A DNA stretch of 64,000 nt from Turbatrix aceti (taxonomy: Eukaryota; Nematoda; Chromadorea; Rhabditida; Panagrolaimidae). Both the position numbers and the translations under genes were made by a program. Shown here in pieces: positions 41,241-56,353 of the stretch. Under the pieces are notes generated by a model. That model searched no databases, was not told the origin of the DNA, and was given only the letters and a program-made list of their open reading frames with translations. The DNA lies in NCBI GenBank assembly GCA_963969345.1, contig OZ017769.1:4154816-4218815 (forward strand), written 5' to 3'. How positions within the stretch are numbered: the first letter of the stretch is position 1; each line of letters starts with the position of its first letter.

Positions 41241-42551
41241 ATGTTCGGAAAGCTGAAATACATATCAACGGGCCTACTAATTGCGCTTGGCATATTTCAA
41301 CTCGCATTTTTCTACTACTTTCACTGGCATAGATTTGTCTATCCTGACAACGTGGATATCAACGGATTGTGCTACGTTTTTGGTCAATCGCAAAACACTC
41401 TGGTGTTTACCGCGGTAAACAACTTTCCAGTCAGCAAAATTTTAAATTCCCCGATTCCAGGATGACTGGAGCTACGTGTTATCCTACGAGGACTTGTACG
41501 GCATAGACGACGCCTACGTAAAATACTACAGGCACATCAAGACACCTCCCTTGATGTTCGGCATGTTTCTGTTCACGTGTCTTTGCCTGACACAGTCGCT
41601 TATCAGTGTGATATACTACACTCAGACAACCATACCTGAAAAAAATTCTGCGACAAATTTACGATTGTCATGGATAATTTTTGGCTTCTACGCCGTGATT
41701 TCCTTCGGTTTTTACTACTCGCAGTTGTGGATATCGGTAATTTGTATCAACTATGAAAGGTATATAAACCCGAAAAAGAGAGGCGCCCAGTTATGCATTT
41801 ACGCATTTGTTGTCCTAATGACTGGCCTAATTAACCTTCCATTGATTGCGGCAAGGCATAATGGGGTTTGCGTGGTTGTCAATTGCTATCAAATAAGCAG
41901 ATATCGATGGACCGATTCAATGGATATTTCGGATAAGCAATTTTTTTCTTGGGCGATAAATTGAATTTAAATTTTTCAGATTTTTCAAATCACGCCCCTC
42001 CGTGCCGGATCAGAGCTCGCATCCGTGGCCTGTTCACAGCCGAAGGATTCAGCATCCGAATCCTGCTTACCCGGTTCCTACCCATTGCATTTTTTGTTGG
42101 GATCCTTATTTTGTGGACTCTCGGATGGCATTACCACAACATTGTGTTGCTATTTATATCCAACGAACTTCTACGCTACAATCATGGCACCAATGGGTTC
42201 ATGGAATACATAATATGTTCCCTGTGTTGCTACGTTTTAGTTGACTTCACTACCGGCATCCTTTTGAACGAACAAAGAATCCTAGATGCAACCTGCGGTG
42301 TTGTGCTTCACATAATCGTTCTGACAGCATACAACAGCTTTTTTATTAAAAAATGGAAGCAGGTAATCGAAAGATGGTCACTAATCATTACGTTCAAAAA
42401 TTGTTCGACTTATATTCACTGGCAGAAGAAGGATACGGCTGTCGAACAAGACTTGGATCCGTCAGGCAGCTTTGACGACCATCTTGAAGCCTACAAACAA
42501 CTATGCAATAGCGCGGAACAGTCTTTCCAATCTGAAATGATATCTGAATGA
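41241..42551 (+). CDS. Putative seven-transmembrane protein, family not recognised
   Basis: Three stretches of frame: 41241-41402 (or to 41414), 41461 to about 41950, and about 41985 to 42551. Together they carry seven hydrophobic segments: LLIALGIFQLAFFYYF, LMFGMFLFTCLCLTQSLI, WIIFGFYAVISFGFYY, LCIYAFVVLMTGLINLPLIA, LPIAFFVGILILWTLGW, EYIICSLCCYVLVDFTTGIL and VVLHIIVLTAYNSFFI, then a soluble acidic tail of about 60 residues. Seven helices suggest a serpentine receptor or transporter, but no family motif (DRY, NPxxY or nematode chemoreceptor signatures) was found. The first junction is a normal GT-AG. The second frame change has a good acceptor (ATTTTTCAG at 41980) but no clear GT donor nearby; a GC donor, an earlier donor near 41880, or a frameshift would each explain it. 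Confidence 0.55.
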
Positions 42552-43736
42552 AATCATTGTTTACGGTAATCTTCTGAAAGCGCGTAAAAACTGATTCACC
42601 GGTGTTAACTTTTCAAAATGATCTGATGGAATAAAAACTATACTAAACTCGTTGTGCATGATTGTATAGTAAAAAAAAGGATAATAGACAAATCGACACC
42701 CCGGTCAAGTTCTCTGGCCGCGTCGTCGACGAGGAATCATGATGCTTACGTTGTTGTCGGTGTAAACGAATTATTCGTTGTGAAGTTCGTTTTAGGAACA
42801 TAACTTTTTGCACTTCTGGGTTTAGTTTAACATAACAGTACGGAAATCAGGCGAGCATAGATATTCCTTACAGCCTTCGCTTTTCTGCAATTTTTGAATT
42901 TCTGTAAAAGCCGAAACAAATATCTAAATTGTAACTCAATGAAGTTGAAAATATTCAAGTTCTTGCAAGTTCAAAACAGTCTTGCAAATGCATTTTTATT
43001 ATTTCGTGTATACAATAAATCTGTCTGAGGACTGTGATTGACGATCTCATATCAGTCAATGAATACGATGCATTCGTTGTTTATCCACCATTAATTTTAT
43101 AAATATTTAATTTAAAAGTTATCGCATGGTAGCAGCAAACGTCATCATCGGTAGAACGAACGACGAGAGGGGCAGAAGAAGAGTTTGTTTGTTTGTTCGA
43201 CCAGGGTGAAAAAAAAACATGTTACGTGTTAAATATAAATTTGGATTGAATTTAGGATCGATCTAAAGAATGCGCAGTCGTGGTCCCGTCGGCATCCGGC
43301 ACCGGCCCCGGACCGGCGCTCGGACAAACTCGTACGACTTGCGGCGGCGTAAACAGGAAAGATAGAGACTGAGGACCGGATAAGTCTGATGCAAGGGCGA
43401 CAAAAAAACCTACAAAAAAGGTCGGGAGTTTGTTTTGTTTTTAATAAAAACGATCTGTGTACACGACGGGAGGACGGGGTGAATCGGCCGAAAAGAAACT
43501 CGCTGCCGGAGTGTAAAAGGCCAAAAAAGGGAGAAACCCGAAAACAAGCACACACACACACACACTCAAACGAAAGAAAGAAATAGGACGAAAAGGGGCC
43601 GATTGGGTGAAGAACGGAGCGCGTGGCGCCGGGACAAGGCACTTCCGGGCCGGCCGAATGGAATGAAGAAATCGTTCTGCAATACTTCGCAGCCACCGCA
43701 CCCTGGAGTCGAGGGTCATCGTCGTCACCCGGTAGT
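42552..43736. other. Convergent spacer between the seven-helix gene and GOLPH3
   Basis: No gene seen. Short frames between 43229 and 43736 lack domains. There is an A/T-rich left half and a GC-richer right half with a 'cacacacacacac' run near 43550. Confidence 0.4.
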
Positions 43737-45143
<1,407 letters not shown>

Positions 45144-48100
45144 TTTGTATCAGTTTTTATTCCTTTTTCGTTCCGTGTTACCTTCTACTCAGTGTTGATT
45201 GCGCCTTCCAAGTGAGACAATGCGAATCTACCCACTCCGCAGCTCGACCACCTGCCTGTTCGGTGGTCACCTGATCAAACGCGCTGGTGGGGATGATAGG
45301 CAAGAAGCGTCAGCTTTTTGAGGCGACGCAGCAGTGTGGAAACGCGTAGAGCAGAAAAGTATCAAAAGCGTGCAGAGTGGCGTGCCTGCGAATGAATGCG
45401 CGTCTGAAACAAAGGTGGAATAAAAGTTGTAGATATTTCATCATTGAAATTATCCAGCTTCTTCGCGAATACATTTTCCACGCAAAAATATGGTCCAGTT
45501 TAGGGGGGAAAAAGGGGAAAATGTGGAACAGGAGGCCTCGTGATCAACTAACCACCGTGAGCCTGGGCCTAATATGAAGCGTGGCAACCAACAATGGTGT
45601 GTATGCAGCACATCGTACGCTTGAAGCAGGGGAAATATCACCACGTAGGCAATAGCAAGCAAGCAGACGACCGACGACGACAACGACGACTGTTTGAGGA
45701 TTGGGGGCCCAACGGGCAAATCAAATCGATTCTATTATATTTCACTCGTGCATGCACAGGAATACACGCGCCACGCAGCCCCAGCAGTATTGCACATACA
45801 CGGACATGCACGCAGACATGCAGCACGGTTTTACAGTTACGGGCACCCGCTGCAGCCCTCGGTGTTCGGTTTCTATTTCGCCGTCGCGTCGGGAATGTCG
45901 GAAACGATATATCAGTTAAAAAAATGGGGAAACGAGTCGCTGGAGAAGACAAAATCGTGCCAAGTCGCGCAAAACTTCCAAAACGTCACAATTCTATAAA
46001 ACCCCTGATCCGGCATTCAGAAACCGTTACAACATTTTCCCACGTAACAACGCGCAAATAGAAACCAATAAGCCACCCGCGCGTCAAAAAAAGTCACGTG
46101 AAAGCAATTGTATGCACTTCAGTTCATGGTCGCCTTCTGGGATGGAGGACAAAGAACAAAAACTCATTGCACGTGGCAAACCACCTCGATTCAATTCAAT
46201 TCAATTCAATTCAGGACACAGTTGTCCCAGGTCGTCATAAAACCCGCTAAACAAAGCCCCCCGCGCAACACGAAACAAAAAAAAACTTCAATCAATAAAA
46301 CCGGTGTCTCGGGGCGCATATAATGTAGACGGAACGGAATAACGGAGCCGGCAAGAGCACACACGTATGTATCGTATCTCGACGTGATCACCAGATTCGC
46401 AGCCAGCTAGCTTCCGTCCTTCTCGTTGTCGGGAAAACAAATCTAAAGTGTGTATAAATGAGCGCCGTGAGGTCGACAGCGAATGCATTCGATTTTCGCA
46501 TGCAATCCGGTCTCGATGAATTGTATGATGAAAAAACAAGGCAGAAAGAGGGCTAAAACACCTCTCGCACGCGTCTGTCGTCGAACCGGATGGGTTGGGG
46601 GGATTTGCCTCTGACGCTGATCAACGTGGAACGATAAGCACCCAGCGCGCCCGACTCCTCCAGCTGCCGACATCGAAGACAACCGGTGCGCTCGCGCGTC
46701 TCAGGGAAGCAAAAATCATCCATCTCGAGAATATAAAGCAGAAAAGCAATAGATACGATATCCAGGGCTACATTGTAGAAATCGACTTCTGAAAGTCATT
46801 TTCAGTGTCCTATTGATCGCGTAAACTCACACGACGTGCTCTCGCAGCGATGGATTGGCAAACTGCCCAATCGCGTCACTTCGCGTCAAGAGTTGCTCCG
46901 AGTCGCATGCGTTTACGATGACTTCGGGCGACCGGGCGTTTTTTTGCCAGCTGGCGAGCCGAAACGACTTTATCATCACTTTGGAATTTAGTTTAGGTGG
47001 CCACAAAAAGTCTATTTCAAAAAAAAAAGAGAAGCAAGCAATTGTTTACACGATTTTTGGACCACATGCCTGTGAGGATCGCAAGTTGTAGTCGGTCGTG
47101 CGCACTAATGCACAACAGAATATGCGAAAGAGAGGATATCCTTTTTTGGTGTGATGGCTGTGATGCTTCCATAAAAAGTCCTTCGAGCGATTGAATGGGA
47201 CAAAGCTGTGCTCTCAGGTGGGGTAGAGTCTCGAAGTCTGGATAATTCTCACGTGGCAGGTGGCAGGTGCTGCGTGCGCAACGCGCAACGTTGGTTGCTG
47301 GAAGTCAAATATGCAATCAAGGTATACTGTTTCAGGCTTTATTTATTGAAATTTGTCATGTATTGTTTTTTTTTCAATTTTTCGTAATAAATAATTACTG
47401 GCACATGACGGCAAACAGAGAATGAATCTAAATATTTACAACGGGTGTGCGGGGACCCAACCGACATAAATTATTTCCACGCTCTGCTCTGCTCCAGAAC
47501 ACGTACTAAATCAGCAGCTGACCACTTGTGAACGCGTGAGTCACCCCGTCGATCTGAGAATCGCCAATCGCGAATCATCTTACGATCAAAAGACCAGAAA
47601 AAGTTCAGAGCAGTTCCTTCCTGCTCTCGTTCTCGGTTTCGGTCTCGGTCTCGTCGGCGATTGACTGAGTGTCCGTTATCATTTTCTCGCCGTCGTCGAT
47701 TTCTGTATTCATGGAACCGCCCGCGGTCGCAGACTGCACCCCCTCCTTTTACTTTCCTTTTCTTCCGTTCGTGTTCGTATTCGGGACTCTCGCGATGCTT
47801 TTCCCCGTCAAGCAAGCATGCGGGTCCTTATCAGCGTGCATGTGCACGTGTCCAGTCAGTCTGCAAGTCTACCGGTGCCGGCGGCGGCACCCCGGCGCCT
47901 TGTAGCTCCTGGTCAGGTCAGTGTTAGTTGTATCGTACCCCTCATCGTTGCGCGTCCACCAGCTGTGTTGTCCACGTCCACGTCCTGTTTTTTTCTTCGC
48001 TCCTTCGCTCTCGCCTGCCTCCTTGGAACCATGATGCACGCGTACACGGAGTAAATGAACGAACAGAACGCGTGTTCGTTCATTTTTTTTGCTCTCGCTA

Positions 48101-49704
48101 GCGTGCCTGCGGTGGTGGTGGCAGTGCTGGTGGTGGTCGGCCTACTTCGTCGTCGTCACCAGCAGCCGGCAGCATCCCGTGGCTGGCGGCGCGCCTGTCA
48201 CTCACTCGGGCACGCAAGCGACCCGTCAGAGAGCGTCCATCTCTGTGCGTGTTGGGCGAAACGAAACGAAACCAAACGTTGACGTACCCCTCTCCTCTCT
48301 CGGTTGCAGCTCCGTCTCGAGACAACGACAACGACAACGACAACGACGGAACGCCTGCAGCTGGGGCACCCAGCGTCGGACACGACACAGCCACAGCCGG
48401 TGGATGGTGCTGTCCTTGCAGTGTGCTGGCTGCCGGCTGTCTGCATGCCTTGGGTGTCCGGACCCTTCCCGACAGATGTTTTGCATGCAACTCAGCGTTC
48501 GCTCACTCGCTGGCTCGCCGGCCCCATAAACCAGAACTACCCTTTGTACCCCCTGCGCCGGGCAAGCAGGAATGGGATGGGGATGGGTGTCCGCCTCGAG
48601 CCTCTCTCTTCCCTTCCCCTCCCTTCCTAAACGTCACCCCAGACAGCGCCATCCGGTCCGGTCGGTCCTCCGCGAAACAACGACGACAACGACGACGACG
48701 CGGTAATGCTGGGCGCTCTGCAAGCTTTTTTGTTGTTGGTTGTTGGTTGCGCGCGTCGTCCGCGCCCTGGCCTGCGCGTTCTTTTTTTTGTGTTGGATGG
48801 TTGTTTGGGCGGGAAAGTGGAGTTGCCGGAGAGTGCGGTGGATCGCCCGGTCGCCTCCGTCACCGGCGGCGGTGGTGGCGCTGGTGGTGGTGGTGGCTGA
48901 ACTGAATGACTGCTCGCTCATCGCATCGCATGCATTGTGTTCGACCCGGTGTACATTCAATGCTAGCGCGGCCGCGGCTGACTTCCTTCGGCCGTTGGCG
49001 GTTGGTTGTTGGTTTCCCTCCATCGTTGGTTGCCAGCCGGTTGCCTTGTTGTCGGGTGCTGCACCGGCCCAGCTATTTTTTTATATTCGTGCCACTTTGC
49101 ATTGGTAGGGTAGTTCCTCGCGGACACCTCCACGTCGTTCGCTCGCGCGGTTGTTTCAAACAACCAAACATGGACGGTGCTCCAACCACTCAGTCAGGCC
49201 TCAGGTGTTCTCAGGTGTGGGGTGGGGGGGGGGGCGAGCCTGTTTGCTTCCTGTGGCTGCTAACCGGCTGACAAACGGTCGTGGTCGTCGCGGTCGTTTT
49301 CGCTGTGTCTGTGGGCTGTGTTCAGACGCTCCCTTTCCTCGCTAGTTTACGTGTCCTTGGCCCCCCTGCGATGCGGTGCTTAAGCCGGCCATCCATCCAT
49401 CCCTGCCCCTGTTGCCGCGTGCTTGCTGGCTGCTTGTTGCTCGGGGCCCGCCCATGACACCCCGGGGCGACCAGGCTAGGCCACGCTGCGTTGATACCAT
49501 GCAGAGGCGCCAAGCCCAGCCAAGTTGGTCCACGTTGCTTTTCACGCGTGTACGGAAGTTCCTCTTAATGTTTACGTGGCCGATTTTTATTTTTGATCTC
49601 GAAATTTATTCAAAACCCGTGTTTTTCTGTTTATGTTATTTTTGCGGTCACTTTCACCCACCTGATTTTCCAGAAATCGAATTCCTACAAAAATAAGAAT
49701 AACC
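45144..49704. other. 4.5-kb intergenic region upstream of the homeodomain gene
   Basis: No supportable protein gene. The left part is mixed; the right part (about 47.6-49.5 kb) is GC-rich with low-complexity stretches: acgacaacg repeats near 48320-48345, ggtggtggcg repeats near 48865-48895, and a G-run near 49220-49235. A microsatellite (attca)5 lies at 46189-46213. A TTTTCCAG acceptor about 30 bp before the 49705 ATG suggests a 5' non-coding exon or leader for the homeodomain gene somewhere here. Confidence 0.45.
46189..46213. repeat. (ATTCA)5 microsatellite
   Basis: Five uninterrupted copies of the 5-base unit attca. Nothing else of note at this position. Confidence 0.9.
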
Positions 49705-52700
49705 ATGACCGCAGCATCCGTTGCCTCGCCGGAAGGACCCCCACCGACGATGACGAAAACCCCAGAGCCCCTGGACTGCAGCAGCGAGAAGGAAAACTCG
49801 TCGTCTTCTCCAACGACGACCGATGACAGTTCGGCCATCTCACCGGCCACCAAGCAGCAGCAACAGCAGCAGCAGTCGTCGGGAATCCAGAATCCGAACC
49901 AGACCAAGGTCGCCAACGTCCTGACCCCCGAGCAGAGGAAGCTCTTCGACGACTGGCTCGCTGACAACGATAACAACATGTACCCCACGCGTGAGGTGAA
50001 GGAGATGCTCGCAGAACAGCTCGTGTTGTCCTATTCTCAGGTGAGGTCTTTTCTGGGGTTGTTTATGCTCTCGCGCATTCGTTCGTTCGTTGGTGATAAC
50101 AGACAACAAGCACGACGCCGACGTCGACGACGCGGGAAAGCTTTCATGTGCAAAAAATTCACGTGTGAAGTGTGAAGAGCGTAATGATATAGCGGTGTTT
50201 TTTTGTTTTCGTCTGTCTCGCGCAGCAGACAAGAAAGACCCTTTCTGCCGACTAGGAGTGTGTTTTGACTGCTTTCGCGCCTCGCAGACCACTTTTGAGT
50301 CCGTTGCCTCGCAGCCGACAGCCTTGGCTCGCTCGGAAAAAAACACAGAGCGGCGGACAACAGAGCCCCTATTTTTCTTCGCATCAACGATGTTTTTTGC
50401 GGCAGCAGACGGAAAATGAGATAGTAGCGGCCGTTTGTTTGCTGCCACCATCGCCGCCGAGGCAGGTCAGCTGGGAAGACAGGAAGGAACGAAAAGAAAG
50501 GAAGATCACGCTTGAGGGGTCGGGATAACACAAAAAGCGTGGCAAGACCACGGAGTGACCTGGATGATGGATGCTGCAGCCAACACACCTGACGTCGTCT
50601 ACGGATATCATCTCGAGGAGAGAAGGGTCGTTCCTTGTCTTGTCTTGTCTTTGCTGCCGCGTGTCCTGCGCGTGACTAACTGCGAGAGCAGCAATGATGC
50701 TCCCTCCACCTGCCCCAACCTGTCATTTCCGCCCCAAGGCGTACGTATGTTCCTTAGATTTTTTTGTCATCAAAAAAATGAATGCTGCCACGCACGGGCT
50801 TCTCTTTTTTTCTGTTCGCCGGCCACGGCCGGCAGCTGCGTGGCCGTTCCTGGGCCTTGCACCACGTTGCGTAATGAATGGCCTTTCTCCTTTCTTTTTC
50901 GATATCTGCACCCCTCTGTTCCCCTCCAGGGTCGTCTGCAGGCAGCCGGTTGGTTTGTTGTGTTTCGAAAGTCCCTCAGTCAGACAATATATAGACAAAG
51001 CAGGCAGGAAAGAGAACGAAGAGACTCGCAGCATTTTTTTTCTTCAAAACACTGGAAAAGATCTCATCCGATGAATGTCCAGAAGAAAAAAAAAGAGGCG
51101 CTGACGTTGCGGAGGTCCCAAAAGCCGTCCGCCAGACGGCGCGCTAATGGGCAAGGCTCTAGAGCTGTGCGATATTTGAATGGGGTTAGCTAACCTTCTG
51201 CTCGCTGAAATGTACGAAAAATAGGTTATTTTCCCAGACCATCCTTTTCCGGCCGCCCATGACTAACACTTTCACCTGGACCTTACTTTTGTTCACTCAC
51301 ATCAGCTCCGGTGACCATTTTGAATGTCTGACTGACTGCGCTGACTTGAGCAACAAGTGCGCCACGTGTACATACTAAAAGCATGCAAGGTGTTCCTTCC
51401 TGGACAGACTGTTTTGCGAGACAGGCTGTTCTGTTGCTAATCGTAATCCTTGTCATAAGTGGCCTTTTGACAGGAAAAAAAAGCTTGTAAACTTTTTTTT
51501 TCGTGCTTGTTTTCACAGCTCGCTTCTTTTTTCTCTTGTTCTGACTACGTTCGTTCGTTCGCCAAAGATAGAATGAAAAAAATAGAATGAAAAACAAGAT
51601 TTGACGTGCCCCAGTCATCTGACCGAACAACGACGTTACCATGTATTTTTTTGCAGGTCACGCGCCTCTTTGCAAATCAGAGACGCCGAGTTGGAAAAGC
51701 CAAACCAGCAATGACAACCACCACCACCCCGCCTACAGTTTCCGAGACCCCCGCTTCCGCCCCCTGCTCCGGCCCCACTCCCACAACACCCACCCCGACA
51801 GAGAGGTCAGAGGCCGAGAGCGACGTCTTCTCGCCGGCGAAAGCGCCTTCCCTGGTCCACGATGACACGTCGACCAGCGAACGCTCGGTCTCTCCCGTCG
51901 AGGAGGATAACCACCTCGCAGCGCTCTGCTCCGGCATCGCCGACGAGCTCCACGAAGCACATCGCGCGAGGGTAGTCGAAAAGGCAGAAATGCCGATTAC
52001 TGACACCCCAAAGCGCCGAAAGCGACCTCTCCCGGGCGCTAGGGCGAGGGCGGCTGCCGCGAAGAAGGCCAGAATCGCCGCCGCTGAGGCCGAGGCTGCT
52101 GCTTTGGAGGTCACCTCTCCCGAGGAAACTGTCACCCCAACATCGGCAGATGAGGAGACAACTCCCGCGACTGCGACGAGCATTCAGGTTGACAGCGAGA
52201 TTGAACCATCGCCGGAATATTTGGACTGCGACGAGAAAGGTGGGTAACCTCGAGATTTTTTTTGCGCTAGACCCGGTAGTGTTTGGGAAAATGTTTTGGA
52301 TCGAAAATCGATCAGGAATGATTCACCTGTGTCGAGGTCGCCTGCGCGCACAGCCTGCCCCTGTCAGGGATCAGAGTACGGTCAAACCCTTTTCTTCCCG
52401 TCGCGGAAGTGGTCGGGAACCTTGGACTAGGGGGATGGATGCTAATCAATGCTGCACCGCTGTTCGCGTCTTTTTTTCTAAATCGCTTTTTTCTCTATTG
52501 AACACGGGATTTTTTTCGTTTTTTGTTTTTTGCCCGGCCAGCTGTTGTCTGATCACGTTTGACTGTCGGTGATCACACTAAAGAGTCCGCGTGATTTTCC
52601 AGGTAGCAGGCAGCGTACCGCAATGTGAGTCAGACGACCTCTGAAAAACGAAAAAAAAAGATAGATAAGACCACTCGTGTTATCTTTTATGTATATCGTA

Positions 52701-53806
52701 GATACATATTATAGTTGTCCTCTGGGTGTTAAACTTTTGGTAGACAGCAGTTGTCTGTGTCCTGTCCATGTGATAGGCGGACGAGACGGGACAGGACACG
52801 TCGATGATGGTGAGGGGTACCCAGCCCAGCTGACTGCTCTGCTGGGGGTGGGGTTGTCTGAGCCGTGCACGCACTTCACCTTCCTTTACACGCACCACAT
52901 AAAAAACGACCCTGTCAGACCCCGTGTCGGTTGTTCAGACACCACGGACCCAAACTGAAGTTCGAGTTCGAGTCTTTTTCCTGTCTGGCTACCTGGGGTT
53001 GATGTTTATGTCTGTTGTCTGGGGTACGTTCGTATGTATAATCAGTCGAACCCATCGCGCAGCACAACCAGCGCAAACTTGACGACATACGTTTCCCGTA
53101 TGCTTGATTTTGATTGACGTAAAACTAATTTTCAGCAGAAACCGAAACAACGTCTTCGCCCTTCGCAGAGACATCCGACTCTGCAGACTTTGCCACACTG
53201 GCCACCGAGCAGCAACAACTCCAAACTGAGCAGACGAACTTCGTCCAGCTGCTCACTGAGGTAGGTCACCTGTCAACACCTGAGTCATCTTATCTTTACG
53301 ATATTTGCTTTCAGGCTCTCTCACAGCCACCGAAACCTTTGCCGGAAGCGATGCTCGCCGACGTCAACCCCCGCCTCGTCCACGCGATGAACCTGCTCAA
53401 CCAGGGCGAAGCGTGGACGCACCCCGATATCCTCTCCGTCGTCCTCCAGATGGTCCAGCAGCAGCACGGGGTCTTTAACCTCCAACAACAGATCCAGCAA
53501 CAACAACAGCAGATTCAGCAGACCCGGCTCCTCGCCAATCTGCAGAATATCATCCAGAATCTCACTGGATGCCCTCCGTTGACTGGATTCACGGATATCG
53601 CGGCTCTGACGTCGTCCACCTACTCCCAGCCCCTCTACCAGCCCCCGACCGTCCCCCAGCACTACTTCGCCCCTGAGCCCTCGACGAAATCCACGCAGGA
53701 GCTCCTCAGCGCTCTCTCCCCTGATGAGTACGTCGCCGTCAACGCTCTCGTCAATCTCGCAAATGCCAATGCTGAGGCGCGGCGTCTCGCCTACCAGCAA
53801 CAGTAA
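49705..53806 (+). CDS. Atypical homeodomain transcription factor
   Basis: Nuclear DNA-binding protein by domain content. Exons 49705-50040, 51657-52239, 53136-53260 and 53315-53806 join in frame to 511 residues. The homeodomain (about 70-128) is split by the first intron: helices 1-2 in 'LTPEQRKLFDDWLADN', 'MYPTREVKEMLAEQLVLS', and recognition helix 'SQVTRLFANQRRRVGK'. Asn51 and Arg53 of the WFxNxR signature are kept, but Trp48 is Leu. The 'N.MYPT..VKEMLA' spacing resembles TALE-type homeodomains. Low-complexity parts are a poly-Gln run at about 50-56, a basic Ala/Arg patch (KRRKRPLPGARARAAAAKKA, a likely nuclear signal) and a Gln-rich coiled stretch (IQQQQQQIQQ) in the last exon. The family member cannot be named. 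Confidence 0.78.
52759..52796. repeat. 11-bp hairpin in homeodomain-gene intron 2
   Basis: gtgtcctgtcc pairs with ggacaggacac across about 15 bases, followed within 80 bp by a second palindromic stretch (cccagc...gctggg). Both lie in the 0.9-kb second intron. Confidence 0.5.
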
Positions 53807-54106
53807 CTCGATTTTTTGACGACCCAATTTTTTGACCATTGTATAAACTGTATTCCACCGAGGAACCTGGTCATCCCCTCTCCAAAAATTGTGTTTTTTT
53901 TGTTTTTTACGATGTTGCTTATTCTCATGTCACCGCGACGATCGTCATTGTGGCGTCGCACTTTCCACGGGTTACCCCTTATTAATTCCATTCCTGTGCA
54001 CCGTTGATTTTATGCTATCGTGTTGTATTGTATCTATTATTTTTCTGTTTCATACTGTTGTTATTAGCCATTATTGCTACGATATAACCGCGATTGATTC
54101 GGATAA

Positions 54107-54112
54107 AATAAA
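54107..54112 (+). terminator. Poly(A) signal of the homeodomain gene
   Basis: AATAAA about 300 bp beyond the stop codon at 53806, in a T-rich 3' flank. It is the first canonical signal downstream. Confidence 0.5.
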
Positions 54113-56353
54113 CCTGTTATCCCAATTTTATCAATGTGCGAACATTTTTTTGTTCGATCCCGGAAAATGAGGTCCATTGGGTAAATTCGAACGCCTACAA
54201 ATGCAAAAGGCTACAAACAAAAAGCGATATGCCAAGTTGTGATGGGCAAAAGTGAGAAAGCAACTCACTGACGGCAAATAATGACGAGAGACGTCAATCA
54301 ACCGCGTCGCAATACCCGGGGTGGCACCGATGCGTTAGTTGCCTCTCTTCGGAGTTTTCTGACATGGTGTAAATTGGCTTTTGTGCCAGTTGAGTGCATC
54401 TTGGGGGTCTTCTTCGAGCTTTTGCCGATGAACTGAACAACAACAAAAAAGTTTAAGTTCAAATCTTTTTTTTTGATTTTTTGTTTCCGTCGATTTTTAC
54501 CCCCTCAGGCTGTTGACTGACACGATTTTACCCTTTTTTTTTATTTATTTCGAGACCATGCATGAATTTCACTTCCGTTTTCAATACATACATACTCCCA
54601 AGGTCCAACGTGTTGCTTGCTTTCACTGCCGACCGCCGACGGTCTACCAAGAAGGAACCGAGCTTGTTTAAGAAAACAAGCACATAGCCAGCGGGCAAGC
54701 TGACGCGCACTCTCGTCCACACTGGAGCTGGCCGAGCTGCGCTGCAGCTGCCGAAAGATAAAAGTTTGTTCCTCCTCCTCTTCTTTTATCCCGGAGAACT
54801 AGCGGGTCTCTTATCCATCCATCTTGGCCTTGTCCTTGCCCCCTCGGCTGTCCCAGGGTGGATTTTGATGCTGCATCAGCGCCAACGGGCAAGAGGGAAC
54901 TTTATTGTTTGTTTTGCCACTGCTGCCGCCACTCTTGTCTTTTGTTCACGCCTCGGGGACATTCTAGGCGGGAGTCACCTGGCTGGACAGAGCCTACGTG
55001 CTTTTGCCGTTGTTTTGACGTCTTTAAACTCGTTTTTGACTTAATAGATTTTTTCTGAAATAAAAAACAATTTTTTTTGTTCGATTCCGTTTACGTCCAA
55101 TTCCCTGGGTGACGGACGGACTGACCACGACGCTCCCGGTTTCATGGCGTGCATAATTTTACAACCCTGATTTTGGTCCAAGAAGGTCGTTTTCTCAAAA
55201 AGGACTACCCAAATTGAATAAAAAGGCTTCGCGACGGGGGTACCATTGCCGGGAGACATTTTTCATCAGTCAACAGCCTGCTAGAAAGCCCAGTTGCGCC
55301 TTCGCTTTCATAATGTGTTGACTGAGTAATTCTAGATTCTTTCGCATCTTTTTCTTCTCCTTCTTCTTCTTTATCGTCTGAATTGTTCAGCTGGGGTCTA
55401 AAATCGTTCACACGTTACATACGTTATATCTCCGTCAATTGAGGAAATGGAGAGGTTTCTTTTGGTTATTTTTATCTTGTGGAGGTTCGTCAACCCCTCG
55501 CTTTGCTGCTGCTGTCCAGGTGAGATGTACATCTCTTTCTGAGCTCAAATGGACAATCTAAGTTGTTCCAATTTTTTTTAGGACTTTTATAAATTTTTTG
55601 AAGATTTTGAAAATTGTCTAAAAAAACAAATACCCCCCAAAAAATAACTTCTAGAAATGTTTTTTTAATGCCAGCGCCACAAAAAAACAAAACGACGATC
55701 CTAAACAAATTCCAACTAATATAGGATGAACATTTCCAAAAAAAACACGGTTCTAATCCCAATAGACGACCGTCCGAACGCCGGAGACGATGCATTTGGG
55801 GGACTAATCCCAGTCTTTGTACTGGGACCTATAGATTCTCTGTCTGCGGGACAGATCGATTGTAGTATGCATAAAAAATGACTCCTAATGCATGCGAGCA
55901 CGGGTGACAGCGCTTTGACATGTGTACTCCGCGTTGTTGCGTGTTCCACGTTGTTCTTGAACAATTTAGTGCTGACAGAGAGGCTGGCCTGTTCCATGGA
56001 GGCGTTCTCGTTCTCGTTCTATTTCTTGTTCTCGTTCCCCCACCCCTCAGAGTGTGCCTGGGGACTGAGGTGACGTTGAGAGACCCCTCAATTGACACGA
56101 GAGACCGGTTGCACGCGTAACGCGTCTGCAGGCTTTTTTTAGCCCGCAGTAGAATTTTTGCGGCGCACAGGGATTATTTTTTTTTTTAGAATTTTGAATG
56201 TTGAGCGCTGTTGAGTGAATGCGAATTATTTTTATACTGCCGGCAAATGGTCCGGAAATGGCTATAAATTATTTTTTATGGGATAATGGCAGACTTTAGA
56301 TTGTTGATAGCCATCTAGTACTCTTCCAGGGTTCTTAAGAGTCAGGTAAAACG

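Noticed and set aside
47471..47815. Arg-rich minus-strand frame resembling an RS-domain protein
   Set aside because: Low-complexity only; no RRM or conserved neighbour exon, and the opposite frames are equally open.
48249..48905. 218-residue frame in the GC-rich region before the homeodomain gene
   Set aside because: Composition is driven by acgacaacg and ggtggt repeats; all six frames are open nearby and no domain or splice partners are seen.
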